Source: Paramarasmius palmivorus (taxonomy: Eukaryota > Basidiomycota > Agaricomycetes > Agaricales > Marasmiaceae). From it: DNA of 64,000 nucleotides. Each line of letters begins with the position of its first letter. Positions within the stretch are counted from its first letter, which is position 1. The notes below the pieces were generated by a model. That model ran no database searches. It was not told the origin of the DNA and saw only the letters and a program-made list of their open reading frames with translations. This document shows, one piece after another, positions 11,676-23,049 of this stretch. Location: the NCBI GenBank assembly GCA_037176845.1, contig JAYKXP010000072.1, positions 237,039-301,038 of the forward strand, read 5' to 3'. A program made the translations under genes and the position numbers.

Positions 11676-14619
11676 GTGTGATGACAGCGCCGTCCTACTG
11701 AGATAGCTCACTTTTAAGTGATGCTCTACACAGATCTGAGCGCCTAGATCCCAAATATTTTGGATGCTCGCGAAAAGGTGTTCTTTGTTCTTCCGTTTAC
11801 GGGTGCTACGCGGTTGCCACATTGTCTCTTTCAGGACATTGGACGTCGCGGAGATTATGTGCTAGATACTATTCGGCTTCTAATGATATGCACACTGACA
11901 GGAACGTGATCAGCATTGGCTCGGATTTAACTGGAATTGGAAGGATGCAGGCACTCTACAGTACCACCAGCTCACTTTCGGAAATATAAACCACATGCTA
12001 AACTCCCCAATACAGCTTCCCAATGCGGTCGAGTTAGCAGTGTTGCTCGTGCAAAGGAGAAGAAGCCCTGATATCAAACAGCTTTGCAGTACAGCTATAC
12101 CCCATATTTTCTCATGCTAACAGCCACCACTTTATTCAGGTTCAAGTTGGGAGCAACGACACTATTCCTCCTAACCAGGATAGTCGCGGTATATCTGATC
12201 TAGCTTTAATGGTCTTTGCGTTGGGAACAGTCCGATGTAATTATCACCTTTGCTCCCATATGTATGGTCACTGTGCGTGATGCACTGATGAATACGCCCG
12301 GCGTTCAACCTGCACGACCATCCTCTTGTTATCTTCGATACAGCCGCTGCGTACTACTATATCAATTTCATGAGTGATCATTAAGATATTGATCATTCAC
12401 TTGGTCGCTTCGAATCTGAATAATGGAAGACATATTGACATAAGCCTTTGTTCCTATTATACACTGGCAGGACAAAAGAGACCAAATACATACTTCTACC
12501 CATCTCGTTCTGTCGAATCGCCTCGTCAAGGCGTCAACACGCCAAGCGCAAGATCTCGCGCATTTTTGCGCTATAGGACAAGAGGTATACAAATTGACAG
12601 ATTCGTATACCCGAGCTGTCGCGTGGCGTGGCAAGCTGATGTGTGGGACGTAGCTTGGATCACTAGACTCCGAAGAGTTTCGACCTTGCTAAGGATTTAA
12701 GATGACTCCTCTGATGCGCGGACCCACGATTTCCGCGTTCTTTCAACTTCTTTCTGGCGAGTTGATTGCAGAAGAGTATCAGTGTCATGTTCCCCACCAA
12801 CGGATCTCTTTATGTACTCACAGAAATCATCTCAATCGCATGCTACTGTTCGGCGTCAAGAACTCGTTTCGTTCAATTTAGAAGATAAATCTTGTGCAAA
12901 CATCCTTGATGCGTTCATGACTGCGTGCCACTGCTGAACTGTAAGGTTCCTGTCCTTGACGCTGACTCGTTCTTCTAGACCGACATCAAAGTCATGTAAT
13001 AAGACAGCCCACAGCAATATGTTCCCATCTACGGCATGACACCACTTCTGAGCGTCGTCAATGGGTCGCCCCGCCAATGTATGAATGTTGACCTTGAATC
13101 TGTTTTCAGTTGAGAAGATGTGAATATTGACGCCAAACTACCAGCCTAACCCGTCACAAGCGTGTGAAGTGGAATCCGAAGAAACATCCGGCGCCCTACA
13201 TTCAAAGCACAGGTAATTGCGCACGCCACAGACGTGAATGGGAAAGATGTGATCATGAGAGCTGTGTTGCATCAATTCTCTCGACATGACGAAGAACCGC
13301 CAACCAGTTAACCTCCTTCGATGACAGCGTCACTGTTGGGGACCTTGTATTTTCCAGACATGATGCATGATCTGTTGAGTTGCGGGAGGGTGATCTACAC
13401 CTACAGCGTGGAGGCATTGACATCAGCGACCGTATGTTTGAGCTCAAACGAGTTAGATACGAATTCGGTGAGCCTTGAAAGTCGACAGAAGAGTCCATTA
13501 GAGTAGCCTGGGTACTAGGATAAACAAATCCAGAAGTTCAACGTCGTTCAACGGACGCACCTAGTGCCCCTCGCCTTGTTCGGCTCCTCCGAGCACGGTA
13601 ATGTGCACAGGCAGGTTCTCGACTCCTGATGCACATGTCGGTGCTAGCTCATGCTCGATGGCAAGAGAAGAAAGGGTGGAAGAGCTTTTGCCGGCGGCAA
13701 TTGACTTTCACCATCGTTTGATCGCGTTTTATCCAGACCCTTTGCTCTCTTTGCAAGTCTATACCGGTACGCTCAACCATTACATGTTCACGTTCCGAGT
13801 GCTAATATACCGTGCTAATATACCTCTCAGTATCTTGGCAGAATGGAACATTCCAAGGCATGGCACGTACACTATTTTGCTCAATCTTTTCGCTGTTCCT
13901 TACGCCTCTTCCTACCCAAGCATACCTACATGTCAATCCTAATACCTTTGACGATGCAATATTTCCTTTATAGAAGGCGGTTATGAGGGGTTTTTTGGGC
14001 TTTAGAGCGATGCATTAGAGTCCGAAACATTGAGCATGGCCAGGGTTTGCGTTCCAAACATACACGCAGGTCAGCACTCTTCCTTGTCTTACCTTTTCAC
14101 CATGTTTTCCTGACATTTTTATATCTACAGTGCCGAAAAAAGGAAAACAAAAAACTCTATCCTTCAGGTCTAACCAACGATCCCAAATCCACACTATACT
14201 CCATACAACAAGCGCGACAATCAGCTGACTACTCTTCTGCTTGCCCCTACGTTCCTACAACCTTTTCTCCCTGATCAAATCATCCAATTCCTGTCCTCGA
14301 GCTTGGGTTCTAAGGTGGCGAGTTGTCACCCAGGTGCTCATCGAGCTCGTGATACCGTTGTACTGATACCGGTGCACATTCCAACGACAACCGGAAACGT
14401 CGACACCTCGCAACTTCTAGCTGTTGTATGGCACCTGGCTTTGAGGTACGCGATCTGATGAATCGGAATTTTGTTCTCGTTGGCTCGTTGGGTATAGACG
14501 ATCTTTGGAAAGTTCAACTTTGGTACGCCTATCTATGATGCTCACTGAAAGGCACGAAATTGAATGAAAGATTGCACTCTTTTGTTAGCAGCTGGCATCA
14601 TCAGAGGTCTAGGTCGGTG
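11676..14619. other. Noncoding tail of duplicate A and following spacer
   Basis: 11676-12550 and 13310-13690 match the corresponding flank of the second HET-like gene. The 12550-13310 part is specific to this copy. One minus-strand frame of 73 residues at 13077-12856 is open but matches nothing I know. 13700-14600 holds only short frames. No gene is supported. Confidence 0.4.
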
Positions 14620-14708
14620 GGTCCGTAGTCTCTTCCCCACCACTCACACCAATATCTGGCTCTGACCTTCTCGTGATCCGGTGAGTATATCTGCATAGTT
14701 CCAGTGTC

Positions 14709-15430
14709 TTGGACGACTTACGATGTAAGATACCAGCTGCTGCCTTTCGATGGCGAAGAAAAGGAAGGTACAGGTCGCAGAGGATGATAACCACGGGAAA
14801 GAGCTCGTGCATCGGAATACTCGCCGGATATCTGGCCGTACGTTTCAATAATGAAGTTGCCGCTAGATGTCATCTTCGAGGTAAAAGCTCCTACTTCGGC
14901 ATACCCTAGCGAATACCGATCTCTTTAACAATTAGATTCCCGGTCACCTTAGACCACACGACCTTCTGCGCTTGTCATGGACAACCAAAGTTGCGCAAGA
15001 CGATTATGTCTCAGTCCTCTATTAGTGTTTGGAGGACTTCTCTGTCAAATGCTGGTGTACCCGACTCCATCTTGAAGCATATGAGCGAATCAGAAATCGT
15101 CGCTCTCCTTTTCCGACCATTTTGCACAGCGAGTATCCCATCAGCTTCCCTTTGGTGTGCATATGCTCACTATTCGGCGACAAGTTCTGTCAAGAGGCGA
15201 AGGTTATGAACATTAGTTGGATGCACTCGTCAGATGCTGTAAATCATGTCAAGCAATCAAGTCGCCCCCTTCATTGTTTCAAATGCATATGGGCGACGCA
15301 TTGGATTCGCTTCCATACGTCGATAGCCCGCGCAATGCCGAGCTTGGCTTTGGTTTATATCTCGAGTTCCAATACGGCTCTCCTCTTCTGACTCCTTTGT
15401 ACTCTGTTGCAGCCATTGAATAACTATCGG
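14709..15430 (+). pseudogene. F-box gene with zinc-ribbon-like Cys motif, frameshifted
   Basis: Recognisable pieces in order: a basic stretch MAKKRKVQVAEDDNHGKE (from about 14753), MKLPLDVIFE (14851-14880) spliced over a 55-nt intron (14881-14935) to GHLRPHDLLRLSWTTK, then LRKTIMSQSSISVWRTSLSN, SESEIVALLFRPFCT, and Cys-rich pieces (CICSLFGDKFCQE, WMDALVRCCKSCQA). This is the order of a common Agaricales F-box family with a Cys motif after the F-box. The pieces lie in different frames: shifts occur just before MKLPLD, after SWTTK (near 14989), and around WMD (near 15218). A pseudogene is the simplest reading; several missed introns would be the alternative. Confidence 0.6.
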
Positions 15431-15734
15431 AAGATCTGTTTGACCTTTCCTTGAGATGATTGGAAGACGTGTTCAGCCGACTGCGCCAAGCACAGATAGA
15501 AAGAGAAAAGGTTTATTGCTTTTTATATCGTGGCTTCCTTGACAGATTCTGACCCCAAGGCTGTTTCTAGATTGCAAACGCTTTACGAGTTTGGGAGAAA
15601 GCTCGTATATCGGATCATGGAACCGAGTTGAATCATACTCGGGAGACTCGATTCGCCGCGTAAGTACTCTATAATTCACATCTGGGGTTAGCACGTCTAA
15701 CAATCCTCAGTATTGCCACTACCCCCTACCCCTC

Positions 15735-18146
15735 CTATACTAAAGCCTCTGCCACCGTCACCGCCACCGCTGCGTCCTTAAGTTCTGCGGCAGCACCTAT
15801 CAGCTTTTTCCACGGAGGAGCCTCGACAGTCTCTGTAAACTCGCCTTGACCGACTCGGACCGATCCGGTCTTTTCGGTTGCGGCAAGCGTGAATGGCGGA
15901 AGATTCACGAGGCCAACCTTGATAAAGGGTCGTATAAATCACAAAGGAAAGGATAGCTCTACAGGTATAGACTCACCTTTGCAGCCACATCATGGATATT
16001 CCTAGAGCGATTCAACAACATGTAGGTTACCCCACTTCCATGAATCCCCAGGACAACCATCGAATTGGGCTTTTCCGATACTACAACTCGAGCTTTGACC
16101 CCGGTACGCAGATCAACCAGATGACCTTGCATGTATTGATGTGCAGGAACATCCCAGTTGGGCGCCATTTGTCTGTCTCCCCATTCGATGAAGCGATCCA
16201 AGCTCCGGTCGAGCTGGTTGATCTTTTTCTCTGGTTCCATTCCCCACGGTAAGTCGCCTTTGCTCCCATCATTTGTCTTTCTGTCACTGAGAAAGACCCA
16301 CCCACTACGTTCAAGATACATAGTGCCGATGATGAGGCGAACACCATTGAAAACAATGGAAGACATCCAAATCATTGCGATACCTCCAACGCGGATATAA
16401 ATCCGGGAACCGAATACTAACATGACAAACCCGCAAAGCCAGCAGAGGAATAATAACGAGAGCGAAACTCGCTTCGTTTTTTTGAGACGTGGATTGTGGT
16501 ACAAGGCCATCGAATCTCTTTTGAGCGCAGGATGAAGCCCAATAGTTTGTGCCCCCACAATATTTAACGGTGCGATTGGCTTCCCACCTTTATTGATCCC
16601 GCTGACCGTAAAAGCACTTGCCAGGGGTTCAAGACGTTCATTTCCAGCCCTGGGCTCGATCGGGGGTCCTAGCCATCCATTCCCAGCCTCTGGTTTATCC
16701 GGAAGACAGCACACGGCAGCAAGGGCAGCCTGGTTATAAAACCCTTGGTTGAGTTCCAACAACCAAGCGAGGTCAGCCCAACCATCCTTGCCCTTGAGAT
16801 GCTGCAGTTTGGCTCGGCGTGGCAAGAGTCCATTTAAGCCCTTTCCGAGATATTCGTGGTGGTTATAACCCGATTCCCGATCCCGTCTAATAGCTTCAAC
16901 GATGAGAGCATGGATAGCCATTTGCCAGGTGTCGCTCCCGCTGTTGTTGCTCTGTCGGAGAATGGAATGGAGGTGCCACTTGCCGGCCATCGCAGCATCA
17001 TGCATCATTCTTTCGCGGAACGACCTTCCAGATTCTGGGTAAAGGTAGCTTTGAGGCCTCCCTGTAACCAATCTCCTGGTCATCCTCTGTGTCTTGCTGG
17101 CATGGAGGATCTCTCCCAGGGTGAAAAGACGGTTGGCCCATCTGCATGCCAGTTTGACATGGTCGCAGTTGACTTTGTCGCAGAAAACAACTACTGTATC
17201 GGCGCCTCTGAAGATGTCTGCAAGACGTCCGAGCTCCTCGCTTCGTTCCTTTGCCACTTCCTTCCTCTCGGCTTCATCGCCTTTTTCTTCGCCGGCCACA
17301 GGTTCTCTCTCGCGAGAGAGGCAGAACTCGTCTATCCACAGTATCAGAAACGCGATCTCAATGATGAAAACTGCTGCACTTACCAAGCCATAAAAACTCC
17401 TCTCGATCTGGGTCAACCTTCTGGTTCCGGCGAATGGCTGAACAGTATTCTTTGAGGAATTCCTTTGCAATTTGCCTTCGGTCCCTCAATGAAAACTTCC
17501 GCTTTCCGTCCGGCGGATCACGAAGTGTTTGTCCAGCTTCCTTGAACAGTGTGTAGGCTGCTTCCATGTCGTAGCTAAGCGCCGTATATCCTGTACCACG
17601 ATGTTCCTCTGTCCATTCGACCTGGTCATGGCTACTGTACTGACCCTCACGAATGACAACCCGAAGCATCCACCGCGGTTCAAAGTCTGTCGCCTCGTAG
17701 ACATCGTTGCTCGTCGGGTGAAAGCCTCCTCTGCCGCCCGAATCGTTGACAGGCTTTAGTGTGGTCACTGGGGGACCGAGGTTGGTGGAGTTTGGCTCCA
17801 TCAGGTCATCCTCTCCAGGAGGATTTTGAAGAACAGCATCGTGGACGTCAAAGGCTTCGTCCTGCCAGCTTGCTTTGACAAGGTTGTAGGCAATGGTTCC
17901 TACGGCATTCCATAATGAAATCACAAGCACTGGTGCCAAAATGATATTGCACAGAACTCGAAGGATGTTCGCGAGGACGTGGAACCTATCCTCGCGGTAA
18001 CTGTGGAACCAGCCACAGCCTTTCACACCAGGGTCCTCTACGAAAAGTCGAGCGATAGCCGAGCGTTTGGGTACGTGAAAAGGAGAGTGGAGCTCCGGCA
18101 GTTCGTATATGTCGATCGAGGTGTCTGGATGAGTTGACTTTTCCAT
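15735..18146 (-). CDS. HET-like domain membrane protein, copy B
   Basis: Three exons: 18146-17384, 17331-15977, 15917-15735; introns 52 and 59 nt at exactly the same positions and phases as copy A; 766 residues. Intron 2 starts GTGAGT. The last exon is 183 nt in both copies. Same layout as copy A: a hydrophobic segment near residues 75-95, the core GTGYTALSYD with EEFLWLDEFCLSRE across intron 1, a GADTVVVFC segment, and two hydrophobic segments in the second half. The C-terminus differs from copy A by many substitutions without a frame break, which suggests both are under constraint. The likely role is the same nonself or stress response assigned to HET-like proteins, by analogy only. Confidence 0.65.
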
Positions 18147-19839
18147 GGTGTGATGACAGCACCGTCCACTGAGATAGCTCGCTTTTAAGCGTTGGCTCAC
18201 ACAGATCTGAGCGCCTAGATCCCAAAATATTCTACATGCTCCCGAAAACGTGTTCCGTGTTTTTGCGTTTGTGGATACTACGCGATTGCAACTATGTCTC
18301 TCATGATATTGAGCGTCGTGAAGATCAAGTGCTAGATACTATAAGGCTTCTAAATGATATGCACAGGAACGTGATCATCATTGGCGATTCAAATGGAATT
18401 GGAAAGATGCAAGCGCAACATAGTAACGCCAGCTTACTTTTGGAAATACGGACCAAATGCGAAACTCCCCAACACAGCTCACCAATGCAGTCGAGTTAGC
18501 AGCTTTGCTCATCCAAGGGAGAAGCCTTGATATCGAATAGCTTTGTAGTACAGCTATGCCATATTTTCTCATGCCAACGGCAGCCACTTTATTCAGGTTG
18601 GTGGCAAAAGATCACGACTAAGTACTATTCCTCCTAACGAGGATAATATATCTGATCTAGCTTCAATGCACTTCGCGTTGGGAAATCACCTTTACCTTTA
18701 TTCGCATATGTATGGTTGTGCGAGATGAATACGCACGGCGTTCAACCTGCATCGTCTTGTTATCTTCGATGCAGCCGCCGCGTACTGGAGTGGGTTGGGC
18801 AATTTCACAAGTGATCATTAATCATTCCGAACTCGGCTGTTAATCTGAGTAATGGAAGACATATTGACGCAACTGTTCCCATTATAGACCAAATACATAC
18901 TTCACATAGGTCTACCCATCTTGTTCTGTGGATTCACCTCGTCGCCAGGAGATCCAGTAAATCTCTTTCGACGGGAGCATGTCTTGCATCTACAACGGGA
19001 ACCTTAGATTGTCCAGACATGATGCGTGCATATGATGTGTTGAGTTGCGGGAGGGGGATATATTGCAGAGGCTTTGATATCAGCGACCGTGCGTTTGAGA
19101 TCAGAGGAGTTGGATGTGAGTGACCTCTACTGTGATCTGACTCAAGGATCTGCTTGGTTGATTCCAGTTAGGACAAAGACGAATGCAGCGAATAAGCAAA
19201 AGGAAGAGGAGATGTCAATGCCAACTCGTGCTCGATGGCAAGAGAAGAAGGTAAGGACCTAGCTAGGCTAGGACGTATGTACCCTGCTTTGTGAGACTCC
19301 CCGCGGACTTTGAATTTTGGCGCCCGGCAAGACCGGCAGCCATCGACGCTCGCGTGCAAATCACGACGCCGTCGATTTTTCTCCCTTGCTACGAAGTTCG
19401 CTTAATGAATACTCGTATTTAAGTATCAATATCAGTCCCAATCGCACATATACATGTTACTACCCCCACAATCATTTTAATACACCTTTATCTTCTCGTG
19501 CGCACAGTACCGAATCAGTTCGAAAGCATAGCTCGACCAGTTGTTGTATAACTCCCAACATACTAACTCTACGACCATTTCAACTTAGACGTGCGAAGGA
19601 TCTCGCTGATGGGAAAGGTCTTTCCTGTCGTTGTCACCGGACAAGGGAAAACACTTGTTATGATGGCTCCTGCTCAGGCACGTCGCGAAATTACTATTGG
19701 GATCATGATACATGGTACCCACAATGCTTGTAGAGCAATACGTAAGTCAACTCATCTTATTCCGTCCATTTCAAGTTATCTGAACATTTGGACAGACTGA
19801 TAAAGCTCGGCAAAGGTTGACTACGAAGTTGGAAAGATA

Positions 19840-20200
19840 TCACGGCGCGGGGGTGCCAGAATTGGGCGTGTACGGTGAAGGGGACGGCATAGGAGCGTAG
19901 TATGGTGACAGTGGGTGTGCGGTATAGCCAATCTGGGAAGGTGGCCGTGAGATTGGTGTTGGAGGAGTCATTGAAGGTGCGGTAGCATGATAGTGCGCTG
20001 GGGAAGGACACGGCGCAAAGTACAGAGGGGCGGGTATAGCAGCGTGATAATTATGGGATTCTAAGGTAGTATTAGCAGCCTGAACCATATACCAGACGTC
20101 TACTGCGTACCTATCGGGACAGGTGACTGGATACCTTGGCTGGGAGTTCCATACCAGCCCTGCGTCCTTCCCAGGGTGTTGTATGGATTCCCGGAGTTAC
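19840..20200 (-). CDS. Possible Pro/Tyr-rich low-complexity coding segment
   Basis: A minus-strand frame is open from about 20200 to the stop at 19840. Its last 80 residues are rich in Pro, Ser, Tyr and Ala (for example PSQIGYTAHPLSPYYAPMPS). Upstream there is a TACTAA-like branch sequence and an AG where an intron could end, but no start exon is evident. It could be the C-terminal exon of a low-complexity protein or an accident of base composition. Confidence 0.25.
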
Positions 20201-20540
20201 CCAGCTAATTAGGCATGCCAATCATTCGCTTTAGTACGCGTTTCGTAGTAGTGGGAGTGCACTGTGCTCCAATTTCACGGGCTGAGCTTGATGAGAGGTA
20301 TTGGTGGTGGTGGGGCTTGCTTCATGCCCATACGGGTCTTCTTGTGGTTAAGAAGTCGATAGAAAGTGAGAGAATATGTGTTTGTTATTGTTCTGAGGTC
20401 TATAGACGACATAGAAGGGACATATAGACAAGAACGGAACAAGCGATGCGACGGTGAGTGGACAAGAGACGCGAGCACACTCTTGCCGTGATGCCGATTC
20501 AAACTCCGCGGGGACTCTCACAAAGGACCCCAGTTACGTC

Positions 20541-20590
20541 CAAGACTTTATTATCAGCGAATACCTGCAGCGTCCGATAATAAAGTCTTG
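20541..20590. repeat. Perfect 15-bp inverted repeat with 20-bp loop
   Basis: CAAGACTTTATTATC at 20541-20555 is the exact reverse complement of 20576-20590, separated by 20 nt. It lies in gene-free DNA. It could be a hairpin, a small transposon terminus or a palindromic binding site. There is no adjacent T-tract to suggest a terminator. Confidence 0.7.
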
Positions 20591-21948
20591 TTTCAAGACT
20601 AGGACCTAGCCTCTTCTCCGGGACTTGAGCGCTGAAAAGCTGTCGACGTCGGCGCTCGTTTACTCGCTTGATCGATAAGATAAGGTCTAGGCGATCGATA
20701 AGGGCAGATTCTGGGCCACGTGCGAGGACCAGGCGCGTCCTCTGAGTTTGTCTTGATGCACGTTTCTTCTCTTCGATCTACCGCCGCCGCTCGTACTGAC
20801 GTCTGGCTCTTAATAGGCGCAGGAAAAACATCGTTTTTCTAATACTGCCCTTTTGTTACCAAAATGGTGTGGACACGGCTCGTCTTCCAAGTATCAACCT
20901 GCTAGTACCGGTAACTTTGAACACATCACCACAGCCGCCCAACGCACCCAGAATATCTCTCATTCGTATTCTGTCGATCCCTCTACTACTTCCCGCGCTA
21001 TGACTGAACTAAAATCAGTAAGACCTGCACCGCCGAATCCAAAACAAAAGCACGTCTTCTTACGATGGTCCCAAATGGCGAGTAACCCAACGCCAGCGCC
21101 TGGCAGAGTTCTCTAATTAAATACTTTACAGGTCAGCCATAGCCAACACGAGTTTTCTGCGATCAGTACAGAGGTGCTGGCTATCGTGGATACCAGGAAA
21201 AGAGAGTGGCATCTAACATTCGAAAATGTCGCTCAGAAGCTCGCCATTCTCGCTGCAAGCACTGTACCTTCTTGCGAACACTTGATCGAGTCGCGGGGTT
21301 TGGACCAGCGTCTGTTGTGCTTTGATTTCATACATCGCTCTCTAGCCATGACATCAAAAAGGATTTCGAGAAGCACTGGAAGTACACCTATCTTGAACCT
21401 CTGTCGCAATTGGGAGTACTACCCATGGAGTACCAAAGATTCTAGTATTGTTTCTCGTGGCCGAGGGGCTTTACTTCTACCGAGGATGTTCATAGATAAG
21501 GCGCTGATTTAAAGTCAGGTCGCTAAATTACATCCTATCTCCATGTTTCGCCAGCTTTCGCTCTCTATCTCTCCTTGCACCACTACTAGATCATAAGCCA
21601 CCCGTTTTGTCGTCGCGGTCTCTACATCGTCGTAGCTGTTCGCCGTGTTATCAAATGCTGCAAACCACCTTTGTACAGTATTTTGGGATTGGAATGATTC
21701 AAACTTGCTGATACCATGAGTGCCATACGAGTGCCATATCGAATGCTACATCCTCTGTGCTGAATGTTGAAACGTCAACTCTCAGCCTACTATCGATATC
21801 TATCGTCGCGTTTCCAGTCCTACATCTCTACCTTGCATTACGAAGTTCTATCAATATTATACGTGTTTCTATGATACCATCTCTACGCTACCAAATGAAC
21901 GACTATATGCAAGCAATTTCCTCTTCCTCTCAGGTCCAGCTCAAAAGT

Positions 21949-22762
21949 TCAAAATGACACCATCGCCGCTAAAACTACCGAGTGTAGCGCCCAGAATGCG
22001 GCAGCGTAATCAAGGGTACCGGTAAACCCTGTAGCCGAGTTGGAACTAGAGCTCGGTGAGGAGTTTGGGGCGGTCTGGGTTGGCAAAGATGCAGTGTCGG
22101 AGGTACCGGTGGGATCAGTTCGAACTGTAGCTTTTGCAGCGTTTTCCTTGAAAGCAGGAGCAGTTTGGGAGTCAGTGGGGTTAACAGCTAGTACGCCTCC
22201 TTGGTTGCATGTTCCTCCGGCTTGGTCAAAGAACCTGATATCAAATTTTAGGCATCTTCTCGGAAATTAACGGACTGAAATGTACCACAAAGGTTGACTA
22301 TCATTCACTTGGAGAGTAACAGTTGGCAATCCTGACGCATCTACTTCAATGTTATCGGCGACCTAATAGGATTCAGTGAAGATCGAGCCGGGAGAAGATA
22401 TGGACGAACAGTTTGAACGCCGCTGTTGAACCCTCCGGCTTTCGGTGTACAAGGCTCCTCGAAAGTAGATTCTGGTTGAAGAATTCAGCGTCGAACCGAT
22501 ATAACATCATGGCCTAGGACATACCAACGACGCTATGAGAACCACTCCTGAACTCAAAAACTATTTGGTCGCCAGCAGATGGCACGATCACGGAGGGGTC
22601 GAAGCCTACGCCTTTATGTCTGGATTGGAAACGTCATGTTTTGATCCCTACAACGCACGAAACGATGTACCCAGTATTCTCATCTTTGCCCACTCCTACG
22701 GTGTAGACGGCTGCGGAAACGAGCGAGGCGTAGCAGAGAGAGAATAGAAGTGCTGCTTTCAT
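21949..22762 (-). CDS. Cupredoxin-like extracellular protein with GPI-type C-terminus
   Basis: Five exons: 22762-22671, 22619-22525, 22471-22410, 22362-22286, 22234-21949; introns 47-53 nt; 203 residues, with frame closing throughout. N-terminal signal peptide (MKAALLFSLCYASLVSAA). The core matches the fungal extracellular serine-rich cupredoxin family: VGKDENTGHKGVGFDPSVI, DQIVFEFRSGSHSVV, STFEEPCTPKAGGFNSG, WFFDQAGGTCNQGGV. The His of GSHSVV and the Cys of EEPC and GTCNQG lie at the usual copper-site positions, though the site is often incomplete in this family. After a Ser/Thr/Pro-rich tail there is a hydrophobic C-terminus (ending HSVVLAAMVSF), as for GPI attachment. It is likely a cell-surface or wall protein. 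Adjacent gene: the ERMP1-like peptidase, same strand. Confidence 0.85.
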
Positions 22763-23049
22763 TGGAAAGACTCGTTGGAGGGGTCACAAAGATCGACTCG
22801 GCTTTCTATGAAGGAAAGGAAGGGTATGTACTCCGTCTCTGAGTACGTTCAAGAAAGGACTTTCGAGGAGGAGAGAAAAGGGAAGACAGTAGACTACTTA
22901 AGACGATCACCCCTTTCGCATCACCAAGCGAGCGTGTTCGCTGGCACCTCGCATACATAAATTCACATCCTACTAGGGAGAAGGCTATCATTATGCTCGT
23001 TCATTATCACCATTAGCTTAGCGGTGTTGTGCGATTATGAATGTAAGTG

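Larger units (their letters stand above)
7690..13690. repeat. Segmental duplication, copy A
   Basis: This block is colinear with 14620-19260. Matching anchors in order: a decayed F-box gene, the whole HET-like gene, its 5' flank, a noncoding tail with the same landmarks at 12120-12530 and 18580-18930, and 13350-13660 against 19010-19250. Copy A carries about 700 bp around 12550-13310 that I do not find in copy B. Limits are approximate because they were judged by eye. Confidence 0.7.
14620..19260. repeat. Segmental duplication, copy B
   Basis: Second copy of the 7690-13690 block, in the same orientation. It is shorter mainly because it lacks the roughly 700 bp at 12550-13310. The HET-like gene is intact in both copies; the F-box gene is decayed in both but less so here. 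Confidence 0.7.
19261..21948. other. Gene-poor stretch with weak coding fragments
   Basis: About 2.7 kb. On the plus strand a frame around 19700-19900 can be read over one intron (donor at about 19742, acceptor before 19797) as MVPTMLVEQY then TDKARQRLTTKLERYHG, ending at 19900; it has no start region I can define. On the minus strand a proline- and tyrosine-rich frame overlaps it. 20850-21510 has open frames without homology. None is strong enough to call a gene. Confidence 0.3.
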
